Below, piece by piece: positions 24,614-34,419 of a stretch of DNA of 41,009 bases. The notes under the pieces were generated by a model. It saw nothing but the letters and a program-made list of their open reading frames with translations. It searched no databases and was not told where the DNA came from. The stretch is from Cellulomonas gelida (GTDB lineage Bacteria; Actinomycetota; Actinomycetes; Actinomycetales; Cellulomonadaceae): contig NZ_BJLQ01000030.1 of the NCBI RefSeq assembly GCF_006538725.1, forward strand, positions 1 to 41,009. The letters are read 5' to 3'. The position numbers and the translations under genes were made by a program. Each line of letters begins with the position of its first letter. Positions within the stretch are counted from its first letter, which is position 1.

Positions 24614-26299
24614 TTGAGCCACCCCCATCCCGAGCTCGACACCCCGCCGCCGCTGCCCGAGGGCGCCCTGCGCGTCGTCGCACTGGGCGGCCTCGGTGAG
24701 GTCGGCCGCAACATGGCCGTGCTCGAGTTCGCCGGCCGTCTGCTCGTCATCGACTGCGGCGTGCTGTTCCCCGAGGACCACCAGCCCGGCGTCGACCTGA
24801 TCCTGCCGGACTTCGACTACATCCGGGACCGGCTCGACGACATCGAGGCGATCGTCCTCACGCACGGCCACGAGGACCACATCGGCGCCGTGCCGTACCT
24901 GCTGCGGCTGCGGGCCGACATCCCGCTCGTCGGCTCGCAGCTCACGCTCGCGTTCGTCGAGGCGAAGCTCAAGGAGCACCGCATCACGCCGCGCACCCGC
25001 CCGGTGCGCGAGGGCCAGGTCGAGCGGTTCGGCCAGTTCGAGTGCGAGTTCGTCGCCGTGAACCACTCGATCCCGGACGCGCTCGCGGTCGCCGTGACGA
25101 CGCCCGCCGGGACAGTGCTCCACACGGGCGACTTCAAGATGGACCAGCTCCCGCTCGACGGGCGCATCACCGACCTGCGCGCGTTCGCGCGGCTCGGTGA
25201 GAAGGGCGTCGACCTGTTCATGGTCGACTCGACCAACGCCGAGGTCCCCGGCTTCGTCGCGCCTGAGCGCGGCATCGGGCCGGTGCTCGACGGTGTGTTC
25301 GCCGACTCGGCGAAGCGCATCATCGTGGCGTCGTTCGCCTCGCACGTGCACCGCGTGCAGCAGGTCCTCGACGCCGCCGCCGCGCACGGCCGTCGCGTCG
25401 CACTCGTCGGGCGGTCGATGGTGCGGAACATGGCGATCGCCGCCGACCTCGGCTACCTCAAGGTGCCGGACGGCGTGCTGATCGACCTCAAGGCGGTGGG
25501 CGACCTGCCGGACGACGAGGTCGTGCTCATGTGCACGGGCTCGCAGGGTGAGCCGATGGCCGCGCTGTCACGCATGGCGAACAACGACCACAAGGTCTCG
25601 GTCGGCGCCGGCGACACGGTGATCCTGGCCTCGTCCCTCATCCCGGGGAACGAGAACGCCGTCTACCGCGTGATCAACGGCCTCACGCGGCTCGGGGCAC
25701 GCGTCGTGCACTCCGGCAACGCCAAGGTGCACGTCTCGGGCCACGCGTCGGCCGGCGAGCTTCTGTACTGCTACAACATCCTGCGCCCGCGCAACGTCAT
25801 GCCGGTGCACGGCGAGGTCCGTCACCTCGTGGCCAACGCGGCGCTCGCGGTGCAGACCGGTGTCCCGGCCGACCGCGTGGTGCTCGCGGAGGACGGCGTG
25901 GTCATCGACCTGGTCGACGGGCGCGCGTCGGTCGTCGGCGCGGTGCCCTGCGGGTACGTGTACGTCGACGGGTCGAGCGTCGGGGGCATCACCGAGGCCG
26001 AGCTCAAGGACCGGCGCATCCTCGGCGACGAGGGGTTCGTGTCGATCTTCGCGGTCGTCTCGTCGGCCGACGGCAAGGTCCTGGCCGGGCCGCAGATCCA
26101 CGCGCGAGGCTTCGCCGAGCAGGACGACGTGTTCGAGGACATCCTCCCCGAGGTCACGCGGGCGCTCGAGGAGGCCGTCGCGCAGGGCGCGACCGACACG
26201 CACCAGCTGCAGCAGGTGATCCGGCGCGTGGTCGGCCGGTGGGTCTCGGGCCGGCTGCGGCGCCGGCCGATGATCATCCCCGTGGTGGTCGAGGCCTGA
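24614..26299 (+). CDS. rnj: Ribonuclease J
   Basis: Zinc-dependent endoribonuclease and 5'-3' exoribonuclease of the beta-CASP metallo-beta-lactamase family, working beside PNPase in mRNA and rRNA processing. It has 561 residues. The metal motif HGHEDHIGA begins at His84, and the NHSIPDALAV, LHTGDFKMDQ and beta-CASP IVASFASHVHRVQQ segments follow. A C-terminal beta-CASP/MBL end has GHASAGE and MPVHGE. The C-terminal domain ends RRRPMIIPVVVEA. I call the rare TTG at 24614, since AGGGAGA lies 5-6 bases before it and the product then starts LSHPHPELDTPP. The 3' end overlaps the convergent regulator gene by 26 bases. Confidence 0.96.
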   Translation: MSHPHPELDTPPPLPEGALRVVALGGLGEVGRNMAVLEFAGRLLVIDCGVLFPEDHQPGVDLILPDFDYIRDRLDDIEAIVLTHGHEDHIGAVPYLLRLRADIPLVGSQLTLAFVEAKLKEHRITPRTRPVREGQVERFGQFECEFVAVNHSIPDALAVAVTTPAGTVLHTGDFKMDQLPLDGRITDLRAFARLGEKGVDLFMVDSTNAEVPGFVAPERGIGPVLDGVFADSAKRIIVASFASHVHRVQQVLDAAAAHGRRVALVGRSMVRNMAIAADLGYLKVPDGVLIDLKAVGDLPDDEVVLMCTGSQGEPMAALSRMANNDHKVSVGAGDTVILASSLIPGNENAVYRVINGLTRLGARVVHSGNAKVHVSGHASAGELLYCYNILRPRNVMPVHGEVRHLVANAALAVQTGVPADRVVLAEDGVVIDLVDGRASVVGAVPCGYVYVDGSSVGGITEAELKDRRILGDEGFVSIFAVVSSADGKVLAGPQIHARGFAEQDDVFEDILPEVTRALEEAVAQGATDTHQLQQVIRRVVGRWVSGRLRRRPMIIPVVVEA

Positions 26300-27290
26300 C
26301 GGAGAACGTCTCGCGGTGGCGACGCGGCGTCGTGCGCAGGTGCTCGGTGAAGTGCACACGAAGCGTCGCCGCCGACCCGAACCCGGACCTGCGGGCGACC
26401 TCGTCGACGCTCAGGTCGGTGGTCTCGAGCAGCACGCGCGCACGTGCCAGGCGCTGCTGCACGAGCCACCGGCCGGGGCTGATCCCGGTCCGGTCCCGGA
26501 ACCTGCGGGTGAACGTGCGTCGTGCGAGATGCACCTGCTCGGCCCACGTGTCGAGGTCGAGCGGATCGTCGAGGTGGTCGAGCGCCCACTCGATGGCCCT
26601 GTCGACCGGGTCCGCGCCCGGTCGGCGAGACACCGGGGCAGGGATGAACTGCGTCTGGGCGCCGTCACGGTGCGGCGCGAGCACGAGCGCGCGCGCGACG
26701 CTGTCGGCCATCGTGACACCGAGATCGGTGCGCACGACGTGCAGGCACGTGTCGAGGGCGGCCGCGACCCCGGCGGACGTCACGACATCGCCCAGGTCGG
26801 ACCACAGGATGTCCGAGCGCACCCGCACCGCGGGGTAGCGCCTCGCGAGGTCGTCAGCGGCGTGCCAGTGGGTTGCGAGAGTGCGGCCGTCGGCGATGCC
26901 GCTGGCGGCGACCACGTATGCGCCGAGGCACAGCCCGACCACGCGCGCGCCGCGGCCGTGCGCTGCCCGGACCGCTTCGACGAGCGCCGGCGGCGGATCC
27001 CGGTGCGTGTCCCAGCTCGGCAGGACCACGGTGCGTGCCTCGGTGAGGAGCTCGAGGCCGTGGCCGACGACGATGTCGTACCCGGCTGACGTCGGCACCC
27101 GGCCGGGGCGCTCGGCGCACACCGCGACCTCGTACCCGGTGTGGGGAGCGACGCCGCCCCCCGAGGCCAGGACGGCGCTCGGGACCGCGAGGTGGAACGG
27201 GCTGATCCCTGCGAAGGCGACGACGGCGACCCGGTGCGTCGTGGCACGCGGCCGAGTGTGCTCGGCGGCGTCCTGCCGGGTCGCGGGCAT
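26274..27290 (-). CDS. GlxA-family transcriptional regulator (DJ-1/PfpI-like domain plus AraC helix-turn-helix)
   Basis: A 338-residue regulator. The N-terminal class I glutamine-amidotransferase-like domain (about 20-190) has VAVVAFAGISPFHLAVPSAVL and GLCLGAYVVAASG with the nucleophile-elbow Cys. The C-terminal AraC double helix-turn-helix (about 230-330) has TWAEQVHLARRTFTRRF, GISPGRWLVQQRL and SVDEVARRSGFGSAATLRVHF. Proteins of this type (GlxA, ArgR/CdhR-like) control amino-acid, betaine or stress genes; the ligand here is unknown. ATG 27290 has a TAGGAT box 6 bases upstream, so it is probably leaderless. It is divergent from an MBL-fold gene, its likely target. Its last 26 bases overlap the end of rnj on the other strand. 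Confidence 0.9.
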   Translation of the reverse strand: MPATRQDAAEHTRPRATTHRVAVVAFAGISPFHLAVPSAVLASGGGVAPHTGYEVAVCAERPGRVPTSAGYDIVVGHGLELLTEARTVVLPSWDTHRDPPPALVEAVRAAHGRGARVVGLCLGAYVVAASGIADGRTLATHWHAADDLARRYPAVRVRSDILWSDLGDVVTSAGVAAALDTCLHVVRTDLGVTMADSVARALVLAPHRDGAQTQFIPAPVSRRPGADPVDRAIEWALDHLDDPLDLDTWAEQVHLARRTFTRRFRDRTGISPGRWLVQQRLARARVLLETTDLSVDEVARRSGFGSAATLRVHFTEHLRTTPRRHRETFSVRPRPPRG

Positions 27291-27296
27291 GGCCTG

Positions 27297-27302
27297 ATCC
27301 TA
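27297..27302 (-). promoter_or_regulatory. -10 box for leaderless GlxA-like gene
   Basis: On the minus strand TAGGAT is followed by 6 bases and the ATG at 27290. No Shine-Dalgarno site is present. Confidence 0.5.
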
Positions 27303-27360
27303 GCGATCATCGACTCGCGGGCCACTGGTCGCGTGAGGTGAGTCCATCGAGCATGGAGTG

Positions 27361-28152
27361 ATGACCCAGACGCCAGCACAGCACGACTCCGCCACGCCGC
27401 ACGACGTCGTCGCGACGTGGGTCGGCGGTCCGACTCTCCACCTCGTCTACGCCGGCACGGCGTTCCTCACCGACCCGACGTTCGACGAGGCCCCCGCCGA
27501 GTACGCCGGACCCGTCACGCTGCGCAAGCTCGTCGGACCGGCGGTGCCCGTCGACGCGCTCGGGCCCGTCGACGTCGTCCTGCTGTCGCACGACCAGCAT
27601 GCCGACAACCTCGACGCGGCCGGTCGCGCACTCCTGGCCGCAGTCCCGACCGTCCTGTCCACGACCGCCGCTGCGACTCGGGTGCCTGAGGTGCGTGGGC
27701 TCGACCCCTGGGACCACGTCGATCTCGACGGCGGCGTGCGTGTGACGGCGGTGCCCGCGCGGCACGGCCCCGAGGGCAGCGAGGCGCTCAGCGGCTCCGT
27801 GGTCGGCTTCGTCCTCGAGGCCGAGGCCTGGCCGACGGTCTACGTCTCGGGTGACAACGCTTCGCTCGACGTGGTCGACCAGGTCGTGCGCCGGTTCCCG
27901 GACATCGCGTTGGCCGTGCTCTTCGTGGGTGCCGCGAACGTCGGCCGGTTCGGGGCGGAGCCGCTCACGCTCGACGCACTGCGGGCCAGCGCCGCGATCG
28001 ACCTGCTAGCACCTGCGCGCGTCGTCCCTGTGCACCACACCGACTGGGCACACTTCGTCGAACCGCTCGCGGTCCTCGAGGAGCGGCTCGAGCGCGGGGG
28101 ACGACTCGACCGTCTCGTCGTGCCGGAGCGAGGCATCCCGTTGACGCTGTGA
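27361..28152 (+). CDS. MBL-fold metallohydrolase with an altered metal motif
   Basis: A 263-residue cytosolic protein of the UlaG-like/COG2220 type. The fold is clear: VATWVGGPTLHLVYAGTAFLTDPTF, DVVLLSHDQHADNLD, VTAVPARHGP, VYVSGDNAS and VVPVHHTDWAHF. The usual HxHxDH metal motif is replaced: residues 77-83 read H-D-Q-H-A-D-N, so the last His of the motif is Asn and the first His is displaced by one. The later His and Asp ligands are kept, so a metal site is likely but modified. ATG 27361 is used; a GGAG lies only 2 bases before it, and a GTG directly precedes it. It is divergent from the GlxA-like regulator. Substrate unknown; sugar-phosphate lactone or N-acyl hydrolysis would be guesses. 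Confidence 0.82.
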   Translation: MTQTPAQHDSATPHDVVATWVGGPTLHLVYAGTAFLTDPTFDEAPAEYAGPVTLRKLVGPAVPVDALGPVDVVLLSHDQHADNLDAAGRALLAAVPTVLSTTAAATRVPEVRGLDPWDHVDLDGGVRVTAVPARHGPEGSEALSGSVVGFVLEAEAWPTVYVSGDNASLDVVDQVVRRFPDIALAVLFVGAANVGRFGAEPLTLDALRASAAIDLLAPARVVPVHHTDWAHFVEPLAVLEERLERGGRLDRLVVPERGIPLTL

Positions 28153-28189
28153 CCTCGTCGCGCCGGGTCGAGGCCCGCCCGGGTCCTCG

Positions 28190-29134
28190 TCAGGTCGCGT
28201 CGCCGCGGCTCCCGGTGGGCGCGGGCTCGACCGTGAGCGCCGTCGCGGCGTCGGCGACGCCCGCAGGCTCGGGCTCGGGCACGCCGTGCGATCGGCGCGA
28301 CGCGGCGGCCGACCCGGCGAGGATGAGCGCGGCTGCGGCGACGACCGCCAGGGTGAGCGGCTCGTCGAGCACGAGCGCCCCGAGCGCGACCGCGACCACG
28401 GGGTTGAGGTAGGCGACGAGCGTGGAGCGCGCGCCGCCGACCTCGGCGATGAGCCGGAAGAAGAGCACGAACGCCAGCGCGGTGCTGACCACGCCGAGCG
28501 CGACGAGGGCGAGCACGGCGTCAGTGCCCGGTCGCTCGTGCGGCGCCTCGAGGAGCACGACCGGCAGGTAGACGAGCGCGGCGATCACGAGGCAGGCCGT
28601 CGTCATCGGGATCGCCGGGACCCCTCGCAGATGCCGTTCCGCGACGATCGGCGCGATCGCGTACCCGAGCGCCGCGACGAGCACCTGCACGACCGCCCAC
28701 GGGTCTCCCGCGGCCGCGCCGGGACCGAGCAGGAGCGCCACGCCGCCGAGCGCGACCAGCAGGCCCGCCCACCGCACGAGCGCCACGGCCTGGCCGTCGA
28801 CGAAGCGGCCGATCACCACGGCCGCGATGGGCACGGTCGCCACGAGCAGCCCGGTCGTCGAGCTGGACAGCGTGCGCTCGGCGTTCGACAGCAGGATCCA
28901 CGGGATCACGAGCTCGAGCACCGCGAACGCCCCGATCGCCGGCCAGTGCCCGCGCAACGGGCGCAGCCCGCCGCGCCGCAGCGCGAACGGCAGCAGCAGG
29001 AGCGCGCCGATCGACGTGCGGGCGAGCACGACCGTCGCCGGCGTGACCTGCTCGACGGCCACCTTGATGAGCAGGTAGGGCACGCCCCAGATCACGCCCA
29101 TCGCCAGGAGCAGGGCCCAGCCGCGGCGCGTCAT
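28190..29134 (-). CDS. EamA/DMT-superfamily transporter
   Basis: Predicted metabolite exporter (RhtA/YdcZ-like EamA family) of 314 residues with ten hydrophobic helices in two homologous halves. The first EamA repeat begins [25 protein letters not shown]. It ends with [21 protein letters not shown] and [17 protein letters not shown]. The second ends [43 protein letters not shown], a strong family signature. A hydrophilic C-terminal tail of about 40 residues follows. ATG at 29134; no good ribosome binding site or -10 box is visible. It is convergent with the MBL gene and divergent from ftsK. Substrate unknown. Confidence 0.9.
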   Translation of the reverse strand: MTRRGWALLLAMGVIWGVPYLLIKVAVEQVTPATVVLARTSIGALLLLPFALRRGGLRPLRGHWPAIGAFAVLELVIPWILLSNAERTLSSSTTGLLVATVPIAAVVIGRFVDGQAVALVRWAGLLVALGGVALLLGPGAAAGDPWAVVQVLVAALGYAIAPIVAERHLRGVPAIPMTTACLVIAALVYLPVVLLEAPHERPGTDAVLALVALGVVSTALAFVLFFRLIAEVGGARSTLVAYLNPVVAVALGALVLDEPLTLAVVAAAALILAGSAAASRRSHGVPEPEPAGVADAATALTVEPAPTGSRGDAT

Positions 29135-29285
29135 GTCAGCGGCCCGGTCGCGAGTGTGTGCACGGGCACACCGTAGGACCGACCACCGACAGGAGCGGGC
29201 GGCGCACGGGCCCGACGTGCGGGCGAAGCTCGCGAACCGCCGGACGACACGGCGCGGGCAGCGGCGCTGCGGCGGGCCGCGACGC

Positions 29286-29291
29286 TACCGT
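29286..29291 (+). promoter_or_regulatory. -10 box for leaderless ftsK
   Basis: TACCGT ends 7 bases before the ATG at 29299. GAGGA lies between, only 2 bases from the ATG, too close for a normal Shine-Dalgarno site. The 164-base region up to the divergent EamA gene holds nothing else I recognise. Confidence 0.45.
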
Positions 29292-29298
29292 GAGGACC

Positions 29299-31980
29299 AT
29301 GGCGACCCGTACGACTCCCCGGTCGCGCTCCGGCGCGCCCGCTGCACGGTCCGCCGGCACGTCCTCCGGCAAGAAGCAGCCCGCGCGGCAGGGGGGATCG
29401 CGTCCGGCGAGCCGCACCGCCGCGCCCGCGGCCCCGCGCCGGCCCGCGCTCCCGGTGCGGATCGTCCGGGGCATCTGGATGGGCAGCGCCCACCTCGTCG
29501 GTGGCGCCGCGCGGCGGGTCGGTCGCGACGCGCGTGACCTCGACCCCTCGCACCGGCGGGACGGGCTCGCGTTCACCCTGCTCGGGATCGCCGTGATCGT
29601 CGCGGCGCGCGAGTGGTGGTCGCTGTCCGGCACGGCCGGCGGCGTGGTCCACAACATCGTCGCGGGCACGTTCGGCGTCGTCGGCGTCGTCGTGCCGATC
29701 CTGCTGCTCGCGACGTCCGTCAGGCTCATGCGGCACCCGGACCGCGGCCAGGCGAACGGTCGCATCGGCATCGGCTTCGCGGCGATCCTGCTTGCGGTGT
29801 GCGCGCTCGTGCACGTCTTCGCCGACGCTCCCGGCACCGACGACATGGACGCCGTCCGTGGCGCCGGCGGGATGCTCGGGCTCATCGTCGGGACGCCGCT
29901 GGTGACGCTCGTGACGACCCCGGTGACCGTCGTGCTGCTCTTCCTGCTGGCGTTCTTCGGGGTGCTGGTCGTCACGGCCACGCCCGTGCACCAGGTCGTC
30001 CCGCGCCTGCGTGCGCTGTACCGGCGGCTCACGGGTCAGCACGACGAGGCGACGGGTGACGAGGCCGACGACGAGCCGCTCGTCATCAACGCCCTCCACT
30101 CCGCCGTCGAGGAGCCCGAGGCTCGGCCCGGCAGGCGCCGGGGGAGGCTCGCCCGCCGTCGGGCGGAGGCGCAGGCCGAGGCCGAGCAGGCCGCTCTCGA
30201 CGCCTACGAGGCGGACGAGGCGTTCGTGCGCGCCGCGGTCGTGGTGCCCGGGGCCGAGCACGACGACGAGACGCAGGCGTTCGACCCCGCACCCCCGACC
30301 GAGCCGACGGCCGCCGTCGACGCCGAGGCGACAGCCGCCGTCCCGAGCCGCACCAAGGCCCCGCTGGCCCCGCCCGTGACCACGGGGGTGCCGCGCGGCG
30401 AGCAGCCGATGCTCGACGGCGACGTGCTCTACACGCTGCCGTCGGAGGAGTCGCTCGTGAAGGGCGCTCCGCACAAGGTGCGCTCGGCGGCGAACGACCG
30501 CGTCGTCGAGTCGCTCACCAGCGTCCTGGAGCAGTTCGAGATCGACGCGAAGGTCACGGGCTTCACGCGCGGCCCGACCGTGACCCGGTACGAGGTCGAG
30601 CTGGGCCAGGCCGTCAAGGTCGAGCGCGTCACCGCGCTGTCCAAGAACATCGCCTACGCGGTGGCCTCCGCGGACGTGCGGATCCTGTCGCCGATCCCCG
30701 GCAAGTCGGCGATCGGCATCGAGATCCCCAACACGGACCGCGAGACGGTCGCCCTCGGCGACGTGCTGCGCTCGGCCGCCGCGAAGCGCTCCGACCACCC
30801 GATGGTCATCGGCGTCGGCAAGGACGTCGAGGGCGGGTACGTGACCGCGAACCTCGCCAAGATGCCGCACCTGCTCGTCGCGGGCGCCACCGGCGCCGGC
30901 AAGTCGAGCTTCGTCAACTCGATGATCGTCTCGATCCTCATGCGTGCGACGCCCGACGAGGTGCGCATGGTGCTCGTCGACCCCAAGCGCGTCGAGCTGA
31001 CGATCTACGAGGGCATCCCGCACCTCATCACCCCGATCATCACGAACCCGAAGAAGGCCGCGGAGGCCCTCGAGTGGGTCGTGCGGGAGATGGAGGCGCG
31101 CTACGACGACCTCGCAGCGTTCGGGTTCAAGCACATCGACGACTTCAACGCCGCGGTGCGGGCGGGCAAGGTCAAGCCGCTGCCCGGCTCCGAGCGCAAG
31201 ATCGCGACGTACCCGTACCTGCTGGTGATCGTCGACGAGCTCGCCGACCTCATGATGGTCGCGCCGCGCGACGTCGAGGCGTCGATCCAGCGCATCACGC
31301 AGCTCGCGCGCGCGGCCGGGATCCACCTGGTGCTCGCGACCCAGCGCCCGTCCGTCGACGTCGTGACCGGCTTGATCAAGGCGAACGTGCCGTCCCGCCT
31401 GGCGTTCGCGACGTCCTCGCTGACCGACTCGCGTGTCGTCCTCGACCAGCCGGGTGCCGAGAAGCTGATCGGTCAGGGTGACGCGCTCTTCCTGCCGATG
31501 GGTGCGGCCAAGCCGATGCGTACGCAGGGCGCGTGGGTCGCGGAGTCCGAGATCCACGCGGTCGTCGCGCACGTCAAGACCCAGCTCAAGCCGTCGTACC
31601 GGCAGGACGTCACCCAGGCCGCGCCCAAGAAGCAGGTCGACGAGGACATCGGCGACGACCTGGACCTGCTGCTGCAGGCCGCCGAGCTCGTCGTGACGAC
31701 GCAGTTCGGCTCGACGTCGATGCTGCAGCGCAAGCTGCGCGTCGGCTTCGCCAAGGCCGGGCGCCTCATGGACCTGCTCGAGTCGCGCGAGATCGTCGGG
31801 CCGTCGGAGGGCTCGAAGGCCCGGGAGGTGCTGGTGCAGGCCGACGACCTGCCGGCGACGCTCGCGATGCTGCGCGGGGCTCCCGAGGCGCTGCCCGGCG
31901 ACGAGGGGATCCCCGTCGCGACCGACTACCACGACGATCTCGAGGACGAGGGCCAGGACTGGCCCGGCGGCGCTCGGTGA
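29299..31980 (+). CDS. ftsK: DNA translocase FtsK/SpoIIIE
   Basis: Septal ATP-driven DNA pump that clears the chromosome from the closing septum. It has 893 residues. After a basic Pro/Ser-rich start come four membrane helices (about residues 93-235). A variable, acidic/Arg-rich linker follows (about 240-370). The motor domain has Walker [11 protein letters not shown] (Lys535) and Walker [13 protein letters not shown] (Asp646). The gamma winged-helix, which reads polarity sequences, has [33 protein letters not shown]. The end is acidic. ATG 29299 is set by the -10 box; upstream in-frame starts are not supported. A GGDEF-EAL gene overlaps the stop by 4 bases (GTGA). pgsA, cinA and clgR lie further on, in the order seen in other actinobacteria. 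Confidence 0.96.
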   Translation: MATRTTPRSRSGAPAARSAGTSSGKKQPARQGGSRPASRTAAPAAPRRPALPVRIVRGIWMGSAHLVGGAARRVGRDARDLDPSHRRDGLAFTLLGIAVIVAAREWWSLSGTAGGVVHNIVAGTFGVVGVVVPILLLATSVRLMRHPDRGQANGRIGIGFAAILLAVCALVHVFADAPGTDDMDAVRGAGGMLGLIVGTPLVTLVTTPVTVVLLFLLAFFGVLVVTATPVHQVVPRLRALYRRLTGQHDEATGDEADDEPLVINALHSAVEEPEARPGRRRGRLARRRAEAQAEAEQAALDAYEADEAFVRAAVVVPGAEHDDETQAFDPAPPTEPTAAVDAEATAAVPSRTKAPLAPPVTTGVPRGEQPMLDGDVLYTLPSEESLVKGAPHKVRSAANDRVVESLTSVLEQFEIDAKVTGFTRGPTVTRYEVELGQAVKVERVTALSKNIAYAVASADVRILSPIPGKSAIGIEIPNTDRETVALGDVLRSAAAKRSDHPMVIGVGKDVEGGYVTANLAKMPHLLVAGATGAGKSSFVNSMIVSILMRATPDEVRMVLVDPKRVELTIYEGIPHLITPIITNPKKAAEALEWVVREMEARYDDLAAFGFKHIDDFNAAVRAGKVKPLPGSERKIATYPYLLVIVDELADLMMVAPRDVEASIQRITQLARAAGIHLVLATQRPSVDVVTGLIKANVPSRLAFATSSLTDSRVVLDQPGAEKLIGQGDALFLPMGAAKPMRTQGAWVAESEIHAVVAHVKTQLKPSYRQDVTQAAPKKQVDEDIGDDLDLLLQAAELVVTTQFGSTSMLQRKLRVGFAKAGRLMDLLESREIVGPSEGSKAREVLVQADDLPATLAMLRGAPEALPGDEGIPVATDYHDDLEDEGQDWPGGAR

Positions 31981-34406
31981 GCGCCGGGCGCGCGCCGCAC
32001 GACGCGTCGGTCGCGTCGCTCGTCTCCGGCACGACCGACACCGTGGGCGTGGGCCTGCTCGTGATCGCCGCGATCGCGGTCGTCGCGCTCGTGTGGGTCC
32101 TGGTGCTGCTCGCCCGCCAGCGTCGCGAGGTGCACCGGGCCAACGGCCTGCTCGACCTGTCGCGCGAGCTGCGGCACCGGTACGACGCCCTGCAGGCCGT
32201 GACGAAGGAGGGCGTGCTCGTCGTCTCGCTGTCCGGCACGGTGCTGGACATCTCCGAGCGAGCCGCGGCGATCCTCGGGCTCGAGAGCGACGCGGTGGTG
32301 GGCCGGCACCTGACCGACCTGCCCGTGGTGCTCGTCAACGAGCAGGGGCTGTCCATGAACCCCGCCGCGGTGCTCGGCTACCGCACGGGCCGGGCAGGCT
32401 ACACGGTCGACTCGCAGCTCGTGGGGGTCGCGCTGCCGGGGCCGATGGGGACCCAGGCGCGCATGGTGCAGGTCGCGAGCCAGCTCGTCGCGGCCGCCGA
32501 CGGTGACGCGCCGGCCGTGCTCACGACGCTCGTCGACGTCACGGGGTCGCGCCAGGTCGAGGCCGCGCTGTCCCGGTCCGAGACGCAGTTCCGCGTCGCG
32601 ATGGAGAACGCGCCGATCGGCATGGCGCTCGTCGACCTGGACTGGCACATCGTCGAGGCCAACGCGGCGCTCGCCGAGCTGCTCGGGACCACGGTCGAGG
32701 CGCTGCGCGGCTACCCGATGGAGGCGCTCGGCACGCCGGACTCGCGCGCGAGCGAGCGGCTGGAGGTCGACCGGCTGCTGGGTGGCGGCCAGCACCGGTT
32801 CTCGATCGAGAAGCGCTACCAGCGGGCCGACGACCACCTCGTGTGGGTCGTGCTCGACGCCGCGCTCGTGCGCAGCCCCACGGGCGAGCCCGACCACTTC
32901 GTCGTGCAGGTGCGCGACTCGACCGAGTCGCGGCTGCAGGCCGAGATGCTCACGCACCGCGCGATGCACGACCCGCTGACCGGCCTGGCGAACCGCACGC
33001 TGCTGCAGGAGGTGCTGCAGTCGGTCCTCGAGCAGCCCGGCGTCGTGGACCGGGTCGCGGTGCTCGCGTGCGACCTCGACGGGTTCAAGGAGATCAACGA
33101 CCGGTACGGCCACGCGGCCGGTGACGAGGTGCTCGTGCACGTCGCGGGCGTGCTGCGGGCAGCGACCGCCCGGCGCGGCACCGTTGCGCGGCTCGGTGGC
33201 GACGAGTTCGTCGTCGTCGTGCAGGACGTCGACGGTCCCCGGGCGGTGTTCGAGGTCGCGGGCGCGATCCACGCCGGCCTGGCCGAGCCCGTCCGCGTCG
33301 CGCGCCGGCGCCTCGCGGTGGCCGCGAGCATCGGGATCGCCCTGGCCGACCCCGAGACCGTGCAGGGCGGTGCGCCGGGCCTGCTGGCCGCGGCCGACTC
33401 CGCGCTCTACAAGGCCAAGGCGGGTGGACGCGGGCGCACCGAGGTGTACGACCACTCGATGGCCCGTTCGTCGGGCTCGGACCTGCTACGCGAGCTGACC
33501 GAGGCGCTCGACGCCGACGAGCTCGTCGTGCACTACCAGCCGATCGTCGACCTCGCCGACGGCCGCGTCGTCGGCTATGAGGCCCTCGTGCGCTGGCAGC
33601 ACCCGTACCGCGGGCTCCTGCTGCCGGCGGCGTTCCTCTCGCTCGCGCAGGAGGCGGGCCTCGCGGTGCCGCTCGGGCAGCTGGTCGCGACCAAGGTCGC
33701 GGAGTTCGTCGCGTCGTCGCCCGACCGCACCACCTGGGTGTCGGTCAACGTCTCGGCCGACCAGCTCGGGGACGGGGAGTTCGCGACGACGCTGCTGTCG
33801 GAGATCTCCCGGCACCGGCTCATGGCGGGCCGGATCGTCGTCGAGCTCACCGAGTCCTCGCTCGTCGCGTCGGGCACGCGCATCCGTCACGAGCTCACGC
33901 AGCTGTCCGCCGCGGGCGTGCCGATCCTGCTCGACGACTTCGGCACGGGCGTCTCACCGCTGTCCTACCTGCGCGACCTGCCGGTCGCGGGTGTCAAGCT
34001 CGACATGTCGTTCACGTCCGGCATCCCCGACGACCCCACGGCGGGCAAGGTCGTGAGGGCGCTCGGTGCGCTCGCCCGCGAGCTCGCGATGGTGACGATC
34101 GCCGAGGGCATCGAGCACGCCGAGCAGGCCGAGTACCTGCACCGCAACGGCTGGCGGTACGGGCAGGGCTGGTTGTACGGGGGTGCGCAGCCGGCTCCGC
34201 CGCCCGCGGAGTCCGCGGCACCGAGCCCGGTGGCGCCCGCGTTCGTGCGTGACGCGACGCGCTCGGCACCCGTCGCGGCCGACCTCCCCACGCCGTCGGG
34301 CCCGTCGATGCCCGGGATGTCGTCGGGCCCCGCGCCCGTCCCGCCCGGGGGCCGCCCGCCCTCGCACGGGACCACCGCCGGGCCCCTGCCGCGACCGCCG
34401 CACTGA
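31977..34406 (+). CDS. Membrane PAS-GGDEF-EAL protein (c-di-GMP synthesis and hydrolysis)
   Basis: An 809-residue bifunctional second-messenger enzyme. One N-terminal membrane helix (about 20-45), then two PAS-like sensor domains (about 70-190 and 195-315). The GGDEF domain (about 325-495) has an intact RLGGDEF with Asp409; the inhibitory I-site RxxD is absent (ARRG stands there). The EAL domain (about 505-745) keeps E535-[23 protein letters not shown] and AEGIE. A Pro/Ser-rich tail of about 70 residues ends it. Both active sites look intact. The GTG overlaps the ftsK stop by 4 bases, so it is translationally coupled to the DNA translocase. The signal sensed by the PAS domains is unknown; no haem or flavin residue pattern is obvious. 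Confidence 0.93.
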   Translation: MSAGRAPHDASVASLVSGTTDTVGVGLLVIAAIAVVALVWVLVLLARQRREVHRANGLLDLSRELRHRYDALQAVTKEGVLVVSLSGTVLDISERAAAILGLESDAVVGRHLTDLPVVLVNEQGLSMNPAAVLGYRTGRAGYTVDSQLVGVALPGPMGTQARMVQVASQLVAAADGDAPAVLTTLVDVTGSRQVEAALSRSETQFRVAMENAPIGMALVDLDWHIVEANAALAELLGTTVEALRGYPMEALGTPDSRASERLEVDRLLGGGQHRFSIEKRYQRADDHLVWVVLDAALVRSPTGEPDHFVVQVRDSTESRLQAEMLTHRAMHDPLTGLANRTLLQEVLQSVLEQPGVVDRVAVLACDLDGFKEINDRYGHAAGDEVLVHVAGVLRAATARRGTVARLGGDEFVVVVQDVDGPRAVFEVAGAIHAGLAEPVRVARRRLAVAASIGIALADPETVQGGAPGLLAAADSALYKAKAGGRGRTEVYDHSMARSSGSDLLRELTEALDADELVVHYQPIVDLADGRVVGYEALVRWQHPYRGLLLPAAFLSLAQEAGLAVPLGQLVATKVAEFVASSPDRTTWVSVNVSADQLGDGEFATTLLSEISRHRLMAGRIVVELTESSLVASGTRIRHELTQLSAAGVPILLDDFGTGVSPLSYLRDLPVAGVKLDMSFTSGIPDDPTAGKVVRALGALARELAMVTIAEGIEHAEQAEYLHRNGWRYGQGWLYGGAQPAPPPAESAAPSPVAPAFVRDATRSAPVAADLPTPSGPSMPGMSSGPAPVPPGGRPPSHGTTAGPLPRPPH

Positions 34407-34419
34407 CCCCGAGGGTCAG
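34403..34419. terminator. Compact hairpin containing both stop codons
   Basis: CTGACCC-CGA-GGGTCAG is a perfect 7-pair hairpin with a 3-base loop. The TGA of the GGDEF-EAL gene is in the left arm, and the TGA of the convergent capA-like gene is in the right arm. Only 9 bases separate the two genes, so this is the only candidate terminator for both. Confidence 0.5.

Noticed and set aside
28153..28189. Terminator between the MBL and EamA genes
   Set aside because: Only a 5-pair stem (CCTCG/CGAGG) with a 10-base loop is seen, too weak to call.
29131..31932. 933-codon minus-strand frame opposite ftsK
   Set aside because: Composition is His/Arg/Asp-rich, typical of reverse frames in this genome. 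FtsK motifs are intact on the plus strand.
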